A stretch of DNA of 64,000 bases from positions 780,902-844,901 of the forward strand of contig NMRA01000124.1 of assembly GCA_002633005.1 (NCBI GenBank), in the 5' to 3' direction. Source of the stretch: Phoronis australis (taxonomy: Eukaryota; Phoronida; Phoronidae). The translations under genes and the position numbers were made by a program. Shown in pieces: positions 13,086-24,700 of the stretch (position 1 is its first letter; each line of letters starts with the position of its first letter). Below the pieces are notes generated by a model, which saw only the letters and a list, made by a program, of their open reading frames with translations, ran no database searches and was not told where the DNA came from.

Positions 13086-15382
13086 GGGGCCNGGGCCATG
13101 CCCCCCCAACTTGTAAAATTATTCCAGATTCCATTTAACAGTTCGGGGGTGCGAATGTCTGACGGGCAAAATTCTGGCTAATATTCTGCCCTGGCCCCAC
13201 TCAAAATCCTATATCCGCCCTTGGAAGCCGACTGAAGCCCATGTCTGACGTACATCATTAGCAAAAGATGTTTCCACTTGTTCAGCGTATTCTTTCTCAG
13301 TGCTTAGAATTACTAATTTTTTAGTTATAAACTAGGTGGAGTTCAGCGCAAACCATTAAAGCGGGCTGTAAAGATAGTTTTGCTAAGCAGTAGAAAATTG
13401 CTCCCTTTTCACCATTCTCGTTACAACGGGGCATCCAAAGCATAATTAAATTAACCAATGAAAACAGAGAACGTAACTGCATTACCAACCAATAGGTGGT
13501 TAGGACGGCATCAGCAAGGGGATGTACTTCGGACATAGATGTTTCGGAGGTGATGTGTCCCTGTAGATATGCTCTGGCGGACCTAGGATAACATAAGGGG
13601 CAGGGCTACCAGTTTTCGGAGGAAAAACGGTCACGTAAGGCCCAGAAAACGGCTTTGCTGGCGGTGTTTTTTATCGTGTACGAAAAAGAGGGTGGGAACC
13701 CCAGGGCCTAATTCATGTATCCACCCATTTTATGTAAGAGCACTTCATCAGAATAGGGCATAAGAGTAGCAATATATTTCAGAGCCGGGTTAAGCCTTTT
13801 ACTTTCATTTCGATTCACCTCGACTTGAGAATTAGATTACAAAACGCGAGTTTCTATAATTTCTTACAATTTTTTATTATTTTTTATTTCATTCTTGTTA
13901 AAGCAGTACGCAACGCTGCCTTGTTATTTAATCGTGTTTTAGGATGGAGTCTTTCGTTTTGGTTCTTTTAAGGCGGGAAATTAGCATTCCTTTATTTACA
14001 ATATAGACAAGAATGGAAATCGGGATTGCTTCAATGGCCGGAGGAATTCACTGGAGTTAACCTGATTAATTCAATTCTGAAGTTTTCCCTTTCGGCTTGA
14101 CCTATTACCAGAGTTGGTTTGTTTTCCATTTGGGCTTGACGTATATGCCAGAGCTGATGTATGACCACAGCTGGGTAGGACTTATGCGTAACGTATTTTC
14201 CGTTGAGACACGCCGTTTATTGGAGACACTATAGTTACAAGTAGCAAAATAGCTGTAATTATTACAAAATTGCCCCTGCACGATCAAATTGCAGTCGCAC
14301 AGTGTCAGCGTCATCCGATCTGGGACGTCGTCCATCTGTTTCACTTGGTAATCTTTTATCGTAAGTTATAAAATCAACACGTGTCTGTACCACACACGCA
14401 CACATTTGGTTTCCATAGAAATTGCTAATTTGCAATTCTTTTAAACCGCCCTAAACCCTCTTGGATGAAGCCGTCTGCTCGTAGCGTGACATGCCAAAAT
14501 CCCAGTCGTGAGTCAGTCACTTGAGGTTTCCATCGTGTTGTTTTCATTAGCGCACACTCGGCACGATCGCCATGTTATCTAATGAAACCAGACGTTGACG
14601 TCCTCTATCGCTTTTCAATTTCCAGGCAATGATTTAAAGCTACCTCGGCAATATTACGTTCAAGTCGTGGCGGGCGGGCATATATTAATTAGAAGCGCTT
14701 ATTAGCCAAAGCGTTTTATAGCTAGTGCCTTCAGCCTAGTATAGTTACACCAATTGTGATTTCGAAAGTAACCAATGCAGAGTTAAAATCTGAAAATGTT
14801 TCCTCAACCGAAAGATATCAATGAGATTGGAAGATTTCATACTTATACTGGAACAGTAGGTTACAGTCGTTTTTTGCGTTACCGTTTTGACTAGAAGATT
14901 GCGGTGTTGGATATTTAAGCAAGCAACCTTCTCGAAAACCGGGACATCAGTCAGGACAACAACCAGAAATTTAAAATCGTATAAATTTAAACTAAGTCAC
15001 ATTCATTGCCTACGGTTTCTTCTGAAAACTTTAAGTAATAGATTTAAATCCACTCAGTTTGGGAGGGGGTGTTCGAGTAAAGTCAATCGCATTTAGTTTT
15101 TTATAAACAAAAATAAAGCAAAAAACAAATCTTCAACAAATTCTAACAAGAACATCCAGAAACTTAGGCCAGTGCCCCTGCCCACTGAGCAGCACTCTCA
15201 CTGCCGCCGGGATGGGTACATCGCGGCATTATAAGTAACGTATTTTCTCGTTAAGCCCAATATTGCAGTTGGCAAGCTGAATCTCGATTTACACTGTTTG
15301 GCCTCTAGTGTTTTTCCACGTCACGAGAGGACCTGAAAAATAAGACGAAACGAAAAGAAAACGCGCCTGGGGTTTTCCCAAG
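13086..15382. other. Gene-free stretch
   Basis: After the N at 13092 there is GC-rich sequence (GGGCCATGCCCCCC and further to about 13225) resembling a transposon end joined to the preceding repeat. I see nothing else that I can name. Confidence 0.4.
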
Positions 15383-15511
15383 AATTTTTGGGCAATAGTC
15401 GGATATAACGTGCCGGTATTTTGAGAACCAGTTCGATGCCCCGCGTTATTCATTGGAAAGAAATTGATTCTCAAAATTCGGGCACGTTATACCCGACCAT
15501 TGCCAATTTTT
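15383..15511. mobile_element. Hairpin MITE with ~48-bp inverted repeats
   Basis: The left arm (about 15384-15431) reads AATTTTTGGGCAATAGTCGG and ends TTTTGAGAACCA. The right arm (about 15464-15511) is its reverse complement with a handful of mismatches, ending CCATTGCCAATTTTT. The loop is about 32 bp. Fragments with the same TTTTGAGAACCAGTTT core occur near 21334-21350 and 24493-24513, so this is a family. Confidence 0.75.
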
Positions 15512-18069
15512 CTGTATGAAAACGCGACTACAGTTATGATTGATCAGAGCATTTTGCTGCTATGGTTACGAGACGTACATCCCGTTCGACTTGTCGCCTT
15601 GGTGTTCGTCATTCAGTGTTGATTTCGTAACTTTTGCGTGACTCGACAGTTACGTTCAAGAGGTAAACCTGCGAGCCATAGGTTTCCTGTTGACTTGATG
15701 CACGTAGTTCCCGGTCAACTTTGAGCCTACGAAAATACCCGAGGTGTTCATTATGAATGCCCGTTTGCCACGTCTCACGAATGACGACGTACACGCAGGC
15801 TAACACGTGCACAGTTTACAAGCTGGCGAAACGGTCAGTTGTCTCGGCTCTTGTAGAGAGAGCTTCACCCGGTGGAGGAACATCCGCCATCGTGTCAAGC
15901 AAGTTGTTTCCGGACTATCACATATTTGTAAAGTGCTACAAAACAGCCAGCTGCAATCGTTCACATGAGCGGTGTGATAGCGAATTGTGAACAGCTGACA
16001 AAAACTCCTAAGCGTTTACGCGATTGACTTTTAACGGCCAAGCAGATATGAAGGACAAGTCTATGGACCTATCCAAATGTCTACAAAACTATAGATTTTA
16101 ACTCAGTATGAGAATGAATTTTCTGAAAGCCTGTAATTGGCTGATTCGTCGGCTTAAGAAATGACGTATGACGCACGCTCATAAGGTACAACATTCGTCA
16201 CTTTCCATACGACGTTGTAATATACATGTGAGACAAGCATTTTTATAAGTAGACTAGTGAACGTCGCACGGAAATTGACGAACATTGTATCGAAATAGCA
16301 AAAGAGCCCATAACGCACACTACACTTCCGATGCAGTTTTTCAGTGATTGCATGCGCACGTATATCGTCGGCCAAGTGTGCGAAATAAGTGCGATTGTTT
16401 ACTGTAATAATTCGGGAATTATTACAGTAGTAATTAATTACCCAATCAGAAGCCAGCAATAAAGACAGTAAGAAATAATTATGGAAGAAATAAATATTTA
16501 TGACAATAATAAATTTTCATGTCAGTAATTAGTCAGTCAATTATATGCCAAGAATAACATTTATATCAATTTTATAATTGAATGATGTTCATTATATTAA
16601 TGCTATGTACATGACTGTAATAAAATTCAATACAGTAATTAATATTTATTAATGTAATTAATCAGCTTTTCTGTGTTCCTGAAAGCGCCGACGACGGCCA
16701 CTCTATGCTTGTCGAAACAACCCCCTTTAGCCTCCAAGTCAGTAAGCTTACAGTGGCCTGCCGACTGTTGATGTTCGGACGTTACTAAAATTATCACATA
16801 ATGCTGCGTTTTGTTTAACAAGATAATGACAGTTGTCCCTGACTTTGCTGCGCGTCAGTTTATTTGCTCTTTATGTTATGCCTGAAAAGAGATAAGATAA
16901 CGACCACTTGCCCAATTGCCCGTCATGTGAACATGACCGTCGACAGCCACAACGCACTTACTGTGAAAGAAGTCTTTGCTCAGAAACGTCTAATTTTAAA
17001 GCAGGGGCGACAATTCCCATTGCGTAGAATACGTCGGTTGCTCAACACTGTAATGGCAAACATTCTAACTGAACGTCTTGTTCAGTGTCAGCAAACTTAA
17101 CTGAACTTGAAATGGGCGTTTTCCGAGTAACGAAAACGGAGAAAAATGTATTTAGCGAGATAATTGACGCATCTTAAAAATCCTGAAAAACGGCAAGACA
17201 AATTTGCTACATTCAGAACAGCAAATATCAGAAATGATTGATCGGATACACATGAAATTACATTTTATTCACTGTACTCCAAAACGCTGTTACGAATTGT
17301 TCTTGAAGTGTTCCTCTTTTGCAACGAGAGGATATAAAAACTGCTATTACATTATTTTCATGAAAACATCTAAACGAAAACGATATGATATATTAGAAAG
17401 CTATAACAGCGTAACAAATGAAATTTGATCATGTTATTCATAGTTATTTTGATATCAATGCACCTTTTTGCTAAATTTTATTAAAATGACATAGTCACGT
17501 ACCCAGTTAACATCCAATCGTTTTGTAAGTATTTGATTAAATACGCAAACTTGTCAACAAATCCCTTCCTCAAATTGAAGGCGACTTCCGAGTAAAAGAC
17601 CCGAGAGTGCTGTTATTCTTCTGAGCTCGGTCTTACTTGTGAGTGAATGAATGTATGTAAGCCTTCTAAGGGAATGAATGAGAACCACTTCGGAACACTC
17701 GACTTCGAGTAAGAAGTGTAAAGAAGAGAAAGAAAGTTTTCTTGCACCTGGAACCGGTTCAACATTTACCGAAAAGTAACTCAAGTCTCAAATGGAATCC
17801 ATCTTACTCACTGTGAGCACACGCGCGCAGTTTCATGCACGCACGTGGTCCTAGACGGTTGTGCGTTCCGAGTACGGCAGTAAAGGAACAATTGCTCGCG
17901 AGAAAGGAAATGTGTTTGTGAGAATTTAGTAGTATTAGTAAGAAAGGCCGAGCGGTTAGTGCGAGCTCATACTAAAAGCACGTTAACTTTATTTTCCGGA
18001 AAGGTGATACTGAAGCGAATCCGAGACCTGAACTTATTCATAATTTTCACTTAAATATTAAAGTTTTGT
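15512..18069. other. Gene-free stretch with a fragment of a dispersed repeat
   Basis: No gene is recognised. About 16060-16150 (CTACAAAACTATAGATTTTAACTCAGT-type sequence) is a fragment of the repeat family seen at 11953-13085. Confidence 0.4.
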
Positions 18070-18560
18070 AGGACCTTGTCGACTTGTTGGTGTTTTTAGC
18101 CAACTATCTACAAACCTATAGATTTCCACTCAGTAAAAGTATGTATTTTCTGAAAATAGAAAGGCTGTAATTTGATTTTTATCTTCATACCAATCCTCTG
18201 AAAATTAGGTCACGTAACTGTGTCTTTTTAATAAATGGTACATTCATAACAAAACAACGGTACCAATAAAAAGATCTATTTTTTCGACATAAAGTTTCAA
18301 GATAAAATCTCAAAAACTCTGTTACAGTTTTTTAAATTATCTTCTCGTTTCGTTTTGCGCAATTTTCATTTTTTTCATAAAAATCGGAGAAGTCCTATTT
18401 TTGATAGTCCCTCATACAAAAGCGGAAATTTTTAAAAACAATCTCTAGCAGTGTTTTGGAGAAGAAAGCATAAAGCATGCTATATGGAAGTTACACAAGA
18501 ATCCGGTCAGCCACTTATGATATGATGTTCCGAAGTTAGTCAAATTTGGACATTTTCCAG
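18070..18560. repeat. Diverged copy of the 570-bp dispersed repeat
   Basis: The landmarks occur in the same order as in the 11953-13085 copies: TAGGACCTT.TCGAC, ACTCAGT, TTAGGTCACGT, CAATAAAAAG, GATAGTCCCTCAT, CATAAAG and TGTTCCGAA. Identity is clearly lower, so it is an older copy. Confidence 0.65.
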
Positions 18561-21001
18561 GGTCCCGCATAAACATAACTTTACATATGACAACACTGTC
18601 ACTTTTTAAATCATTTGCCTGAGGACGTGAAAATAACCTTTACACGACGTATTTCGCCGTCATTTTTGTCCAAACTCGTCAAAATTTTGAAGAGAAAATA
18701 GTTAATGAATTGCTGCGTGGACCTTGAGAGTTTTCAAAAACCTTGAAGTCGATGTTCAACGTTGCCCCACGAATAGATCTTTGCCAAGGCAAGGTAGCAC
18801 GCGTACATTTTATAAGACCAGAGCCAGTAAATGAACGGAATAACCTCGTAATAGAAAAACGCGATAGTTATATTTGGCTACAGAGCCTACGTCTTTATCT
18901 TCACACTGATAACATGGGTCACTGAAGACAACACGACGGAATTAACAGCAAGGGGATCGCTTAGTTTAACGAAATACTTGCAACAGTTTGGATGGCAAAC
19001 AAGTTTTTGTTTGGCACGTCAAACAACTAGGCGATAACGTGCAGCGCAATCTTGGCACGCACACAACAAAACGGAGTTTTTCAACAATCACGTGACCTCA
19101 GCGCACCGAGGTGGTAAGCCTTGTTTATAACGATTTATTCGCAAATGATTTCTGAAGAATTGTTCCGACGTTCAATAAAACCGCACCTGTGTTTTCAATT
19201 TCACTTTGGCCGTAATCGACTACCAACTGTATTTATTCGTACATACTGAAAATAAGTAGTCTTCATTAATGACAGAAAGCTGTTGGTCTCCAGCTGAATC
19301 AATACAAAACAATAAATATAACCCGGAGCCCCTTTCACTGAATTGTTTTTCATTTCCCCCAGATCACCTAGACAGGTTTTAGGTCGGAGTTATAATTATA
19401 ACTACCTTCAAGTATCTTTAAAGCAGGCTGTAATCCCGGTTCCCTCACTTTCCGATATAAAACTGGCCTTAAAGGATCTAAGAGCAGACTGTAACCCCAA
19501 TTTCATTATTTTCCGCTATAAAGCTGGTCTTAACTCAGATGGAAACTTATGAGCTTGAAAAGAACGGATAGTTCGCTACTGCCGGAGAGTGGTGTAGTGG
19601 TACAATTAGAGGTAAGTGGGCACCCAAAGCCCACTGTATCACCTTGAGCACTGAACGTAACTTAAGCGGTAGGTTCAAATGCCAAAAGGTGGTTGGCTGC
19701 GCCAACGTGCACCTACGCTCCACTACAGCACAGCATCCAACAGAAACCATAAGACCCTACTACAGTTGAAGCCAGGGGTTCAAGGAACCAGGTTCACTAC
19801 GTTCCCTCGATTACAACGCCTCTTTCTACAAGTCCCAGCCAACCATATTGTACACAATTCAACTTTGATACAACAAAAGTTTTTGAAAGTTCCTGAGAGT
19901 TATTTTGTTGTAATCTAGTTCAACAGTACGCATCACTGGTTCCCGTCAACACTAATCATTCAACTGTAACATGACAGAGAATATTTTCAGTTCCCCTCCA
20001 TTTCAGTTTTTATTCTTGGTTTTTGACTCTCCACTAGGGCCTTACGAAATGAATCAAAACTGTTTTTGCAAATCATTGTAAAAATATCAACAAGCAAACC
20101 TTTTGTTTGAAAATTTTGTGTAAAATATCGAGATGCACTTTCTGTTTTGAATTAGATAAAAACGCACAAATGTGTCATTCTTTCAAAGGAAAATATTGGT
20201 CATAAAAATTAATGATGTGAAATCTTCTGTTGACTTCATTTAGTAATACCACCTAAAATCCAAAATGGACTAAACCTAAATTATACCTGTCCAACCACAA
20301 CTATTAGTTCAAAACCAAAACCACAATGCTGGTAACACTCAAAAACTCGTACCAGCCCTACAGTGCCCAAACCCACCTGAATTCTCCCAATGGAAAATAA
20401 GGTCAGAAACAATCACAAAACAAAACTTAACTGCTTGACTTTGTTTCTTTAATTTCTCTTTCATTATTTCACACTTAGTCGCATATTTACTTTTGACATC
20501 TAAAGCCCATCGGCAGATAAAATGACACGGCTAAAACTGGAGTGGACAAGGGAATAGTAATCACGAATTTTGACTGTTCTTAAGCCACAACTATAGCTGA
20601 ACTTAGCAGAACAAATTTTTGAATACATGCATTGCGGAGTTGGATGATTAATTTTCAAAGACACTGATTAAAAACTTTAAAAACGGTCCAGTCATCTTTC
20701 GGCACCTCTTCATTTATCGGTAGAGACGGGAAAATTCTTTCAAAGCGTGGGACACCTGTTTTTCGTTTTCGGCACTGAAAGCAACAGAGTAAATGGCCGT
20801 TAGCATTGTCATCATATAGTGAATCCCCAACCACTAACTAGTAGTGCCACCTAGAGTTGATACATGGAACTAGTCTATTACCCATTCAACTGACAGATAT
20901 CTCATTTTCAGCTCACAAAATGAATACCTGCATATTCTGACAGGGTTAGACATCAGCAATCAGTTATCGGCTCTTTACAGAAAAAGCAGCAAGGACTGTT
21001 C
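18561..21001. other. Gene-free stretch downstream of TNPO3
   Basis: No coding exon is recognised. It was searched by eye on the minus strand for the missing TNPO3 C-terminal exon without a convincing hit. It contains a tRNA-like SINE fragment, listed separately. Confidence 0.4.
19583..19695 (+). repeat. tRNA-derived SINE-like fragment
   Basis: It has a box A-like GTGTAGTGGTACAA followed about 75 bases later by a box B-like TAGGTTCAAATGCC. This is the layout of an RNA polymerase III internal promoter, but it does not fold as a normal tRNA, so a SINE fragment or decayed tRNA is more likely. Confidence 0.35.
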
Positions 21002-21007
21002 TTTATT
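21002..21007 (-). terminator. Possible poly(A) signal for TNPO3
   Basis: AATAAA on the minus strand lies about 680 bases beyond the last secure TNPO3 exon. It is the first signal I noted downstream. It would be irrelevant if the true last exon lies further away. Confidence 0.25.
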
Positions 21008-21523
21008 GCAAGGCTCCGGTCAAACAACAACTTCTCAGATTTTGATAAAAGTTGTTAAGCGATGTATAAACAACAAGCGACAAATAAAAAATTCCAGAAA
21101 TGCTATTTTTGTGTCGACAAGAGAAAGGAATTTAATTACCAAGTTTTCTGAAATAACCCAGGCAGGGTATTTTGTTTCTAAACCACACGATTCAGATAGG
21201 ACAAAAATCAGGTTTGATTTTTTTTTAAAATGATGCGTACCACAAGAGTAATTATCCTTATCATTAGCATATCAAACATGGTAACAGCCACTTGCAGAAT
21301 CAGTTTCACCCGCTGAATAATGGGCACGAAACTGGTTCTCAAAATCCGGGAACCCAGTAAATAACCGACACACACGAAATGAAGATTAACACAATTTTAT
21401 AACCTAGTGCGTTTTCAGTAAAGCAAGTATCTTTACAGATTCATGGGTTCTCACTAACTTTCACTTGCCAGTCACTAACCCTACAGAACCCGACTCTGGC
21501 AACTCAAAATGAAACGAATCGAT

Positions 21524-21632
21524 TCAAATGAGCAAAACTTTTAAAACCCATTTTCTTACAAATACTTCAACTGCTTGACAAAATTTTGAAAATGTTTGAA
21601 TTTTGTACTGCGCTGCATATTTGAGCTGTTCA
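21524..21632 (-). CDS. TNPO3: Candidate last coding exon of TNPO3
   Basis: After exon 23 (ending in AG, phase 2) the family has about 20 more residues ending with a motif like DFTRLFR. A 3' splice site TTGTTCTCAG ends at 21633 and opens a frame in the correct phase giving SEQLKYAAQYKIQTFSKFC and on to a TGA at 21524-21526. The order S-E-x-x-K and F-S-K-F is only weakly like the expected SAEECK...FTRLF. The implied intron is just 51 bp, far shorter than all others in this gene. If the donor is not used, the frame reads five residues further and stops (R-Y-D-V-E). Treat as tentative. Confidence 0.25.
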
Positions 21633-21683
21633 CTGAGAACAATGCAGCTTAAAGCCCCAGCTTCAACTCATTCAACATCATAC

Positions 21684-21796
21684 CTGGTCACTTCTTTGTG
21701 GAAGCCTGTCAGCTGTTGGGTGGTCACCGAGATGGCACCACCGGCAGTTTCCGTCGGCAAGGACTTAAGCGCCGTCTCCAGCCATTTGCAAACCAA
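21684..21796 (-). CDS. TNPO3: TNPO3 exon 23 (residues 875-911)
   Basis: Encodes [20 protein letters not shown] then [17 protein letters not shown]. Matches [34 protein letters not shown]. Acceptor TGTTTTCAG, donor AG|GTATGA. In-frame TGA follows four codons into the intron if the donor is skipped. Confidence 0.95.
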
Positions 21797-24700
21797 CTGA
21801 AAACACCAAGAACAACCGGTAACAGTCACGATACGAGACACTGTATTCCCAATTTTATAACAACCTAAAGTTTGGCTCTCCAATATTTCCAGCATCAGAG
21901 GTGAAACTTAGGTGGCGACCAGGGATGGCCACAGAACTGTGAAATTTGCGATGACCGGAGACAAGCAATGCTGGCTGAGGGGAGCAGTGTGGTGAAATTG
22001 AATATTTGTGTGCCCATCATAATTTTTGCTTTCCTGCGGAAATTCAATCATTTTTGTAATACATTCTATAGACTCATGACTTCTCAGACAGTTTATGAGG
22101 AGCAGTGCTCAAAATTGATAACTCCACGTCTTGACTTTGTAGCTCACAAGCCTAAAAAATACATATGCTATAAGTGTTGGTGAAAATTATGTATTGCGGT
22201 AGGAAAATATCCATTTTTGGAAATACTCAAAGCAAGAAGAGCGGATAAACCAAAAAAGAATACTAGGCTTTGACAATATTGGTTTTGGGTCGAATAAGTA
22301 GCAGAAAACCCAGCACAACTGTTGTTAACACTCTGTATTAACACGTATACATAACTCCAACATTTTGATGAAGTTCAAGTCATCATCCTCAAGGAGTATC
22401 TTGTGACCCTGTCTATTGTGATTTGAAGTACTCCTTGAGGATGATGAAATGAACTTCATCGACACTTTGGACTCATGTATACATGTAAATACAGACTCTT
22501 AACAATTGTGTTGGGTTTTCTAGTACTAGGTTTTGTACACTTTTCAAGATGTTGATAATAGCGGACAAGCCCTGAAAGTAGCCTGCCTCACCGTGAATTT
22601 GAAAGTAAGCAAGCTACAAGATCTGGCACTGACAAATACAACAACCACATTACATCACATAACACAGTTTTGCACTGAACAATCGAGCTCATACAAATAC
22701 AATTGTGTTCGCTTCAATGAGAAGTACTACACTAATCTGTGTACTGACCGGACGATCCATCTGCAGGAGTTCGTAGATGACGTCACCCACGTCAAAGATC
22801 ATGAAGGACGGCAGGGAGAAGACGCAGGCATTGACTAGGGCCTGAACCAGGGTCTGGCCGTGCTCTGACAGGATACCTTTTACCAGGCTCTTACGAGTGG
22901 CGTAGTCTGGGTTGTGCTGGAATGAAGCAAATTTAGTTCACTATTACAGAATAAACAATATTCCACCCTCACAGCCAGCAGGTGTCCTCATTAACAGTGT
23001 CTTTTTTTATAAATACAACTTTTTCCTGGCCAGTTATAGTTGTTTTCTCATCAGCTATAATTTCATTCTGATGAACTCAGTTCACATCTCATTAACCACT
23101 ATTCTTTTAACATCTGACCCCAGGCTTGATTTGGCACGTACTTGGTACAATGCATCAAATCTGTATGAACACTGCAACAGGAAATGCATTCAGTTCATAA
23201 GAAATGAATTGTGTTCATGAAAGCAGAACTGCAGCACATGAGAAAAGAAATACAACTCATTAGAGAAGAATATTATTGAGAAAACAAACTCTGATGATGA
23301 GAATGTCCTTGCAGTGCATGAGGGAGCGAGATTGTCTATCCTGCATTAAGAGTGGTATGTATTTATTGCATTACAGAAAACACACAATAACAAAATGTAG
23401 CAACCCAAAACACAATGAGGAGTAAAGAATCGCATGAAATGATGAAATACGCGTGAATAATAGGTAGGTATACTAAGATTTCATCAATGTAGATAAGACC
23501 AAAGTGTAGTATTGATATGCACGCACCGTAAGCATTATGAATGGTTAAGAAATAAGGAATGCTCAATTTCAAATATTTCCACTATAGTTGGGTTCTTTCT
23601 TTGAATTGATTTGGCAGATATTGAGATATATGCAAAGATAACCTAAATAGCCACTAGGAGATGCCGCTTTATCTGGGCTTGAAGCAAAAACAACATTAGC
23701 CGTGCTCCTTTCAACAGGAACACAATCATACCAATGTTTCACAAAAAATCCATCTAAAACTTGGTATATATTGAGACAAAGGCAAAAAACGAAATTGCCA
23801 CTTGGGGGCACCACAGCAGTCCGTAACATCTTTAACTCAACAACAGTTGTACTCTCTTCAATAGGGATGTATCTGCCAAACCAGTATGATCTTTCAAGCG
23901 GTTTGGCGGATAGAGAGGAGTACCGCAATGACAATAGCCACTAGGATTAGGCAGTTATCCTCATAAACCATTATGTATTCGAGGATAGAATAACAGACAC
24001 TTGTCTTGATTTTGAATAAAAGGAGAATAGAACATGGAAAAAATAGAAACAATAATAGAAACAAGAAAGGTAAAAATTTTCTAAATAATGCAGAAAGCCT
24101 ACAGAATTCTATTTCTAACTTTTTTACCAATCTGTAGTGGCATGGGTCACATGATCATGTTTGTTAAATAAAATTTAGCAAAAAAGAAAGGTAAAATCAT
24201 AGCAAAACAATGGTAATAATAACATGGACCAATTTCATTTTATCGCATAGACAGATTTTGAACTTGTCATTTCGTTTTCGTTTTATGCAACTTTTTTCCT
24301 TAAAATCATAAAAGCCCTATATCTGATAGCCCTTCGTGCAAAACTGGATCAATTTAAAAACAATTACCAACAACTTTTTGGAGAACAATGCAGAGAACAT
24401 AGAATCTGATCTTGGCACGCTCAACTCCACCTTAGATAACTGTACAAAACAACAGCCCAACAGACTTGCGTCTCGATTTCAAGCTACTACAAGGTTCCCA
24501 CGTTTTGAGAACCAGTTTCCCCAATATTAACCTGCATCAAACGTTATTCTCAACATGTGAGAACATTGCCCTGGCAGACTAAGAGCACTGGCTACCAGTA
24601 CAGACAACCATAAACTCAACACTTTAGTTACGAAAAACTCATCAAACAAATTGGTGACACAGAACAAAAATAGAAATATGCCCTTTTCAAATAATGCTCA

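Noticed and set aside
21300-21362. A D-F-x-x-x-F-R pattern on the minus strand resembling the TNPO3 C-terminus.
   Set aside because: It lies in a copy of the TTTTGAGAACCAGTTT repeat, lacks a usable acceptor and runs on without the expected stop.
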